64,000 bases of DNA, taken from an uncultured Pseudoruegeria sp. Its GTDB lineage: Bacteria > Pseudomonadota > Alphaproteobacteria > Rhodobacterales > Rhodobacteraceae. The DNA lies in contig CANMJD010000003.1 in NCBI GenBank assembly GCA_947498155.1, positions 124,001-188,000 on the forward strand, read 5' to 3'. Below, in pieces: positions 58,665-64,000 of the stretch; position 1 is the stretch's first letter; each line of letters starts with the position of its first letter. Below the pieces are notes generated by a model, which was not told the origin of the DNA, ran no database searches, and saw only the letters and a program-made list of their open reading frames with translations. Both the position numbers and the translations under genes were made by a program.

Positions 58665-59981
58665 TCAGGCTGGCAGGCCCGTGGTGCCCAGTGTTTTGGA
58701 GATAATATCATGGCCCATCCAATAGGCCGCACTATCGGCAACCCAGCTGTTGTGCAGCATGATATGACCACAGGCGGTGAACACCAGTGTGCTCAGGTAG
58801 GATGTCATCAGATCATCGCTATCGATATGCAGCCCGCGCAATTCAGCCGAGCTGTTGAGCATCAGATCCATCTGCTCGGGCTGGTTATGCTGGGGCCATG
58901 CCGCAAATTCACGGACATATTGGGCACAGGCCGCGCCGTGATAGGCATTAAGGATGTCCTGCATCCGAACCAACGCATCCGCCCCATCGGTCAGTTTCGC
59001 CGCACAGATGGCTTTGACCGCATCGGCAAAACCCGCACTTTCGGTTTCTTTTTCAAGCGCCGCAATAAGGCGATACAGCGGCAGCTCCACGCCCACAAAC
59101 AAACCCGAAGAATTGGTCAGGATTTCAGGCGCGTTATAAACGCTGGCGTTTACATCCTTGGCCCGCGCATCCGCCGCAGCGTCTTCAAGCTTGATTTTGG
59201 CAAAGCCCTGCAGATAGGGCACATAGGTCTGCCAGGTATAGGCGCCATCGATCAGACATTCAGTGCCATGATACCCATAGGCAACGTAGTTGACCTTGCC
59301 GCCAGCGGCTTGCAGTTCGGCGGCCAATCCGGCGGTGCCATCCACAAGATGGGTCAAGGTTCGCGCAGTGACCTCTTCAAAAGAAATCGCACAGGCGCGG
59401 CCCATGGGGCTTTCCCAAAACGCCTGACTGGATTGTGCCCGTGCACCCTGCCCTTTGAAGATGCGGTTGGACACAGCCAACACACGTTTGGACCCGGGAA
59501 TACCGCCCGCCATCGTATGGGCAAACAGGACGTTTTTACCGGCGGGGATATGCGGGCGCAGCGCTTCAAGATAGGCGGCAACCTGCCCCTTAAAGCGCGC
59601 TTCGCCTTTTTGACGACCCACTTCGATGGCGTCAAAATCCAGTTCGGCACTTTCCCAATCCTTGCCGGTTGCATTCAGCATCTCGATCAAGGTCTGGCCG
59701 TTGCCCATGTCTTCTTTGTCAAAACCGGCTTCCAGAGGCACGTTCACAATCGGGCTGTGGCCCTTTTCGGCAAGTTCTTCGTCGGTCAGCGGGCGCAGAT
59801 TACCCTCGGCATCGCGCCGTCCCACTGTACCATAGACCACTTTCATGCCGATTTTTTCAGCCGCATCGATCAGGCCATTCACATAGCCCCGACCAAAAAC
59901 TTCGCCAAAAATCACCAGCACATCGCCAGCGCCATAGCCGGACGGCGCCGGAACGGTGCGGATTGGATTAAATGGTGTCAT
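58665..59981 (-). CDS. Conserved protein, probable FabMG-family enoyl-ACP reductase-like
   Basis: A 438-residue soluble protein. The N-terminus GDVLVIFGEVFGRGYVNGLIDAAEKIGMKVVYGTVGRRDAEG looks like a nucleotide-binding Rossmann-type start. Further conserved blocks are LINVPLEAGF-like SPIVNVPLEAGFD, NVLFAHTMAGGIPGSKRVL, VAYGYHGTECLIDGAYTWQTY and APEILTNSSGLFVGVELPL. I recall this pattern as a family named after the enoyl-ACP reductase FabMG, but cannot confirm it here; function is uncertain. AGAGGG precedes the ATG at 59981. A longer frame to 60080 has no likely start. Confidence 0.5.
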   Translation of the reverse strand: MTPFNPIRTVPAPSGYGAGDVLVIFGEVFGRGYVNGLIDAAEKIGMKVVYGTVGRRDAEGNLRPLTDEELAEKGHSPIVNVPLEAGFDKEDMGNGQTLIEMLNATGKDWESAELDFDAIEVGRQKGEARFKGQVAAYLEALRPHIPAGKNVLFAHTMAGGIPGSKRVLAVSNRIFKGQGARAQSSQAFWESPMGRACAISFEEVTARTLTHLVDGTAGLAAELQAAGGKVNYVAYGYHGTECLIDGAYTWQTYVPYLQGFAKIKLEDAAADARAKDVNASVYNAPEILTNSSGLFVGVELPLYRLIAALEKETESAGFADAVKAICAAKLTDGADALVRMQDILNAYHGAACAQYVREFAAWPQHNQPEQMDLMLNSSAELRGLHIDSDDLMTSYLSTLVFTACGHIMLHNSWVADSAAYWMGHDIISKTLGTTGLPA

Positions 59982-60106
59982 GGGATGCACCCTCTTTTTC
60001 GCTAAATCTGTGTCAAACGGCACGCGACGCAACGTCACAAGCCGTTGGTATGACCTGCATCGCCTGCGCGCGAAGGTCAAGTTTCAAGTGACCGCGACGC
60101 CGATCC

Positions 60107-60565
60107 TTAGCCCAGTTTTTCCTTGAGCATACCACCCGCGCGTCCAAAATCCATCTGTCCGGTGAACTTTGCTTTGAGCGCGCCCATCACCTTACCCATG
60201 TCGCGAATGCTCTCCGCACCCGTGTCGGCAATCACTGCATCGATCGCGGCGGCTATTTCATCTTCGCCAAGCTGTTTGGGCAAAAACTCTTCGATGATAA
60301 CAATCTCTTCGCGCTCTTTCTCGGCCAGTTCCAGCCGCCCGCCTTCTTCATAGACGCGCGCGCTTTCTTGACGTTGTTTGACCATTTTGCCCAGAATCCC
60401 AAGGATATCTGCGTCCGACACCTCGCCTTCGCCGGTTTCCCCGCGCAGGGCGATGTCCTTGTCCTTGATCGCGGCATTAATCAGCCGCAATGTGGACAAA
60501 CGCGCCATGTCCTTGTTTTTCATGGCTTGTTTCAGCTTTGCGCTGATGTCTTCTCTCATACTCAT
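60107..60565 (-). CDS. GatB/YqeY domain protein
   Basis: A 152-residue helical protein: MREDISAKLKQAMKNKDMARLSTLRLINAAIKDKDIA, then ILGKMVKQRQESARVYEEGGR and FLPKQLGEDEI, closing with GKVMGALKAKFTGQMDFG. This is the YqeY family, related to the tRNA-binding tail of GatB; a role in tRNA-dependent amidation has been suggested. It is divergent from carA, a pairing often seen in alphaproteobacteria. Confidence 0.92.
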   Translation of the reverse strand: MSMREDISAKLKQAMKNKDMARLSTLRLINAAIKDKDIALRGETGEGEVSDADILGILGKMVKQRQESARVYEEGGRLELAEKEREEIVIIEEFLPKQLGEDEIAAAIDAVIADTGAESIRDMGKVMGALKAKFTGQMDFGRAGGMLKEKLG

Positions 60566-60758
60566 CGGTTAGCCGATCCCCATGCTGTTCCGAGTGTTAT
60601 TCAGAAACTTGCACATTAGCGAAAAGCCACAGGTTAGACAACCAAGGGATCAATTGGCTAACCGGTTGATTTTTAACATTTTTCAAAATCACCTTTGATC
60701 TTGACCTTCCTCGGGCTTCCCCCTAGTTTCCCGACAATTTTGTGCCGAGGAGTCGCCC

Positions 60759-61937
60759 ATGTCCGCCGCAGCAAGCCCCCTGTCTGTCCCCGCGAAACCC
60801 ACCGCCTGTCTGGCCCTTGCCGATGGCACGCTCTTTTATGGTGTCGGATTTGGTGCCGAAGGAAGCTGCGAGGCAGAGCTGTGCTTTAACACCGCGATGA
60901 CCGGTTATCAGGAAATCATGACTGACCCGTCCTATGCGGGGCAGATCGTGACCTTTACCTTCCCGCATATCGGCAACACCGGTGTGAATGTCGAAGACGA
61001 TGAAACCGCCGATCCGGTTGCCGCTGGCATGGTGGTGAAATGGGATCCGACCGACTCTTCGAGCTGGCGCGCCACAGAAGAACTCGGTCCATGGTTGGCC
61101 AAACGGGGGCGGATTGGCGTTGGTGGCATCGATACCCGCCGCCTCACCCGGGCGATCCGGCAACAGGGTGCGCCCCATGCCGCGCTGGCCCATAATGCCG
61201 ATGGCGAATTTGATATCGAGGCACTGGTCGCCAAGGCCCGCGGGTTTGCGGGGCTGGAAGGGCTTGATCTGGCTAAAGAAGTCACCTGTGCACAATCCTA
61301 TACATGGAACGAAATGCGGTGGGCTTGGCCCGAGGGCTACAGCCCGCGCAGCGAAGTGGGCCATAAGGTCGTCGCTTTGGATTTCGGAGCCAAGCGTAAC
61401 ATCCTGCGCTGTCTGGCTTCTGCGGGCTGCGATGTGATTGTGCTTCCCGCCACCGCCACCGCCCAAGAGGTGCTGGCCCATAATCCCGACGGGGTGTTCC
61501 TATCCAACGGTCCGGGTGATCCGGCCGCAACAGGCACCTATGCGGTGCCAATGATCAAAGAAGTGTTGCAGACCTCTGATGTGCCGGTTTTTGGCATTTG
61601 TCTGGGCCATCAGATGCTGGCTTTGGCACTTGGTGCTGAGACCATCAAGATGAACCACGGCCACCATGGGGCCAATCATCCGGTCAAGGATCTTGAAACT
61701 GGAAAAGTCGAAATTACATCGATGAATCATGGGTTTACCGTCGATAGTCAAAGCCTGCCAGACGGGGTTATAGAAACACATGTGTCGCTGTTTGACGGAT
61801 CGAACTGCGGCATCCGCATGTCGGATCGTCCGGTGTTTTCAGTGCAATACCACCCCGAAGCCAGCCCCGGCCCGCAAGACAGCTACTACCTGTTTGAACG
61901 CTTCGCAGAGGCGATTTCGGCCCATAAAGCTCAATAA
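60759..61937 (+). CDS. carA: Carbamoyl-phosphate synthase small subunit
   Basis: A 392-residue glutaminase subunit that feeds ammonia to CarB for arginine and pyrimidine synthesis. FNTAMTGYQEIMTDPSYAGQIVTFT and GVGGIDTRRLTR mark the N-terminal domain. The class I amidotransferase site is Cys281 in FGICLGHQ and the His-Glu pair in QYHPEASPGP. carB is not in the window. Confidence 0.97.
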   Translation: MSAAASPLSVPAKPTACLALADGTLFYGVGFGAEGSCEAELCFNTAMTGYQEIMTDPSYAGQIVTFTFPHIGNTGVNVEDDETADPVAAGMVVKWDPTDSSSWRATEELGPWLAKRGRIGVGGIDTRRLTRAIRQQGAPHAALAHNADGEFDIEALVAKARGFAGLEGLDLAKEVTCAQSYTWNEMRWAWPEGYSPRSEVGHKVVALDFGAKRNILRCLASAGCDVIVLPATATAQEVLAHNPDGVFLSNGPGDPAATGTYAVPMIKEVLQTSDVPVFGICLGHQMLALALGAETIKMNHGHHGANHPVKDLETGKVEITSMNHGFTVDSQSLPDGVIETHVSLFDGSNCGIRMSDRPVFSVQYHPEASPGPQDSYYLFERFAEAISAHKAQ

Positions 61938-61948
61938 GCTTTCAGTAG

Positions 61949-61967
61949 GGTTAACCACTGGTTAACC
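61949..61967. promoter_or_regulatory. CtrA-type binding site before the glycosyltransferase gene
   Basis: GGTTAACCACTGGTTAACC contains TTAA-N7-TTAA, the consensus of the alphaproteobacterial response regulator CtrA, with C residues after both half-sites and near-perfect dyad symmetry. It lies 44 bases before the ATG at 62011, where a promoter is expected. Confidence 0.6.
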
Positions 61968-62010
61968 TTACAACCGCTAGGCTCCCCCTGTGCAATAAGG
62001 GGTAGTTGGG

Positions 62011-63897
62011 ATGCCCGATCTCAATGTGGTAGAGTTTAGAACAGCACGCGCGCCGCGGCTCAGACGCCCTGATCCGTCCCGCCATGTGATTGAGTTGCTG
62101 ATCCACAGCGGCGATCTGTCCAGCGATGACCATACCATGGCGCTGGCCCTGCAACAGCGCGAGGACATCTCGCTGATCGATCTGCTGCTCAGCCATGAAT
62201 GGATTACCGAAGCCGCCCTTGCCCAAGCGCAAAGTCAGGTCTGGCGTACCAGCACCATCGACCTGACCGAGCACCCCCCGGATGCGACAATCTCTGGCCT
62301 GATCGATCCACGGCTTTGCCTGCAACATGGCATGCTGCCTTGGCGTCATGTCGGTGGGGCGACCGTCTTTTTAACGGCTGACCCCGCCGGTTTTGAGAAC
62401 TTTCAACAAAAACTGCCCCCCGATATTGGCCCCATACGGTTGGCCGTAGCGCAGAAATCCGATATCCGTCGTGCCATCCTGCGCCTGCACGGCCCGCAGA
62501 TGGTGTCTTTGGCGGAACATCGGGTGTTTCCGCAGGCGTCCTGCCGTTTCTGGACCCTGCCCCGCTCTGCCGCCTATGGCGGTGCGGCGCTGGCTCTTAC
62601 CGGTCTGTTTTTGCTGCCGGAACTTCTGCTTTCGATCCTGTTTCTCTGGGCGCTCTTCACGCTATTTCTGCTGACAGGGTTAAAGCTTACCGCAACTTTG
62701 ATGCAATTCAGATCGGCACTGCGCCCCCTGTCCCGTGATCCTCCGCCAACCATCGCCCGCCTGCCCATGGTCTCGATCATGGTGCCCCTGTTCAAAGAGC
62801 GTAAAATCGCCGGACAGCTGCTGAAAAACCTGGAGAAAATTGACTACCCAACGGAATTGACCGACATCTTGCTGATTGTCGAGGCTGTTGATGACACCAC
62901 AAAACAAACCTTGGCCCGCACAACACTCCCGGCTTGGATCAATGTCGTTGAAGTTCCCCCAGGGCAGATACAGACAAAACCCCGCGCCCTGAACTATGCG
63001 CTGGATTTTTGTCGGGGCTCGATTATCGGGGTTTATGACGCCGAGGATATTCCGGACCCCAGCCAGTTGCACGCCGTCGTGCGCCGGTTCCACGAACGCG
63101 GGCCCGAGGTGGCCTGCCTGCAAGGGGTTCTGGATTTCTACAACAGCCGCACGAACTGGCTTTCGCGTTGTTTTACAATAGAATACGCCGCGTGGTTCAG
63201 GTTACTCTTACCGGGATTGGTGCGTTTGGGCATGGTCATCCCTTTGGGCGGCACCACGCTGTTTTTCCGTCGCGCAGCACTCGAGAATCTCGGCGGGTGG
63301 GACGCACATAATGTCACTGAAGATGCCGATCTGGGGGTACGGCTGGCGCGACAAGGCTATCGCGCCGAAACCATCAACACCACCACCCGCGAGGAAGCCA
63401 ACTGCCGCACCTTGCCGTGGATCAAACAGCGCTCTCGCTGGATCAAAGGCTATATGATCACCTATTGTGTCCATATGCGGAACCCGATCAAACTCTGGCG
63501 CGATCTGGGGGCCCGCAAGTTTTGGGGGATGCACATCCTCTTTGCCGGCTCGCTGTCTCAGGTCTTGCTGGCCCCACTTCTGTGGAGCTGTTGGCTGATG
63601 TTTTTTGGGCTGCCCCATCCACTCACCGATGTCATGCCGGCTTTGGTTTTATGGGTGGGCATCCTGCTGTTTCTGATCTCCGAAGTCATCTCTATCGCCA
63701 TCGGGGTTACAGCGGTGCACCGCAAAGGCGACAAGGGGTTGGCCAAATGGGTGCCGACCCTGCATTTTTATCACCCACTGGCGGCATTTGCCGCCTACAA
63801 AGGCCTGTTTGAATTGTTCGGCAACCCGTTTTATTGGGACAAAACCGAACACGGTGCCCATCCGGCTACTGCCACTCCCCCCCCGCATCAATCTTAA
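62011..63897 (+). CDS. MshEN-domain membrane glycosyltransferase (GT2)
   Basis: A 628-residue protein. Residues about 25-165 resemble the GspE/MshE N-terminal domain (LIDLLLSHEWITEAALAQAQSQVW, later CLQHGMLPWRHVGGATVFLTADP), which in some proteins binds c-di-GMP. Two membrane helices follow (ALALTGLFLLPELLLSILFLWALFTLFLL). The GT2 catalytic part has PMVSIMVPLFKE, VYDAEDIPDPSQL (DxD-like), GGTTLFFRR, EDADLGVRLA and the QxxRW-like KQRSRWIKG. C-terminal helices follow. The layout resembles polysaccharide synthases such as cellulose synthase and phage N4 receptor NfrB, so it probably makes a surface polysaccharide. A CtrA-type box precedes it. Confidence 0.8.
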   Translation: MPDLNVVEFRTARAPRLRRPDPSRHVIELLIHSGDLSSDDHTMALALQQREDISLIDLLLSHEWITEAALAQAQSQVWRTSTIDLTEHPPDATISGLIDPRLCLQHGMLPWRHVGGATVFLTADPAGFENFQQKLPPDIGPIRLAVAQKSDIRRAILRLHGPQMVSLAEHRVFPQASCRFWTLPRSAAYGGAALALTGLFLLPELLLSILFLWALFTLFLLTGLKLTATLMQFRSALRPLSRDPPPTIARLPMVSIMVPLFKERKIAGQLLKNLEKIDYPTELTDILLIVEAVDDTTKQTLARTTLPAWINVVEVPPGQIQTKPRALNYALDFCRGSIIGVYDAEDIPDPSQLHAVVRRFHERGPEVACLQGVLDFYNSRTNWLSRCFTIEYAAWFRLLLPGLVRLGMVIPLGGTTLFFRRAALENLGGWDAHNVTEDADLGVRLARQGYRAETINTTTREEANCRTLPWIKQRSRWIKGYMITYCVHMRNPIKLWRDLGARKFWGMHILFAGSLSQVLLAPLLWSCWLMFFGLPHPLTDVMPALVLWVGILLFLISEVISIAIGVTAVHRKGDKGLAKWVPTLHFYHPLAAFAAYKGLFELFGNPFYWDKTEHGAHPATATPPPHQS

Positions 63898-64000
63898 GGC
63901 GGGTCTCAAAGGCCTGTGAAATATGGTTGCGTAAGGCTTCATAGGCGGCATCGCCATCGGCGTTTTCTATCGCGCTTACAATGGCATCATGTTCCTGCAG
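63866..64000 (-). CDS. GntR/FCD-family regulator, 3' end only
   Basis: The last 44 codons of a gene that enters from the right edge. LQEHDAIVSAIENADGDAAYEALRNHISQAFETRLK is the typical closing helix of the FCD ligand domain, where H-D-A-I-V and RNHI hold the metal ligand region. The stop lies 32 bases inside the end of the convergent glycosyltransferase gene. Regulated genes are outside the window. Confidence 0.75.
   Translation of the reverse strand: MQEHDAIVSAIENADGDAAYEALRNHISQAFETRLKIDAGGEWQ

Noticed and set aside
58710-60005. A 431-residue plus-strand frame opposite the FabMG-like gene
   Set aside because: The minus-strand frame has a proper start, ribosome site, terminator and conserved blocks; this one has none.

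Overview
The window is a gene-dense stretch of an alphaproteobacterial chromosome, almost certainly from the Roseobacter group of the Rhodobacteraceae. Evidence: the gene block yajC-secD-secF-tauE/safE-Mth938-ccmABCDG, alr-mlaE-mlaF, radA-cvpA-purF, a PII/glnA operon with a class I fructose-bisphosphate aldolase elsewhere, tRNA-Leu with an encoded CCA, moderately high GC content, and dispersed GATATTT hairpin repeats that I associate with this family. I see no phage, insertion sequence, CRISPR array, rRNA operon or replication origin. No stretch over 300 bases lacks a gene.

Layout. 0-4.1 kb: a small glycosyltransferase, a sulfotransferase, tRNA-Leu(UAG), a stand-alone Hint-fold protein and the NAD(P)HX repair enzyme. 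4.2-6.1 kb: glnB-glnA. 6.2-15 kb: an outer-membrane barrel, DUF3445, an alpha/beta hydrolase-OsmC fusion, bioY, DUF6314, purB, a TPR protein, an acyltransferase and DUF1223. 15.2-25.5 kb: aconitase and an SDR, then on the minus strand the Sec accessory genes and cytochrome c maturation genes. 26-35.3 kb: serS, alr, an Mla-type ABC pair, a coiled-coil membrane protein, a PqiA-like protein, radA, cvpA and purF. 35.3-38.7 kb: a DUF1284-GNAT fusion, an SDR, and kdgK with its GntR regulator. 38.8-46.6 kb: a maltose/alpha-glucoside island (GH13 glucosidase, MalE, MalF, MalG on the minus strand; LacI regulator and MalK on the plus strand) with two perfect palindromic operators. 46.6-60 kb: DMT exporter, enolase, a second Hint protein, DUF985 cupin, anmK, tyrS, DUF3179, two cyclophilins, pgk, fbaB, a small membrane protein and a FabMG-like protein. 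60-64 kb: YqeY, carA, a large MshEN-GT2 glycosyltransferase and the 3' end of a GntR/FCD regulator.

How it works together. Maltose or alpha-glucosides enter through MalEFGK and are split by the GH13 enzyme in the cytoplasm. KdgK points to Entner-Doudoroff use, and Pgk, Eno and FbaB belong to lower glycolysis/gluconeogenesis. The promoters of eno and fbaB both carry paired LacI-type palindromes with a GTTAGCG core, which suggests one shared central-carbon regulator (CceR-like). The CcmABCDG and Sec genes serve cytochrome c biogenesis and export.

Most noteworthy observations: a copy of a dispersed GC-hairpin repeat sitting in frame inside the NAD(P)HX epimerase coding sequence; a CtrA-type box in front of a glycosyltransferase that carries a putative c-di-GMP-sensing MshEN domain; the paired operators at eno and fbaB; a DUF1284-GNAT fusion; a Hint domain without its catalytic cysteine; a 31-codon membrane smORF beside ccmG; and a possible short remnant of a maltose-acetyltransferase gene after tyrS. 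I found no clearly unprecedented multi-gene system.
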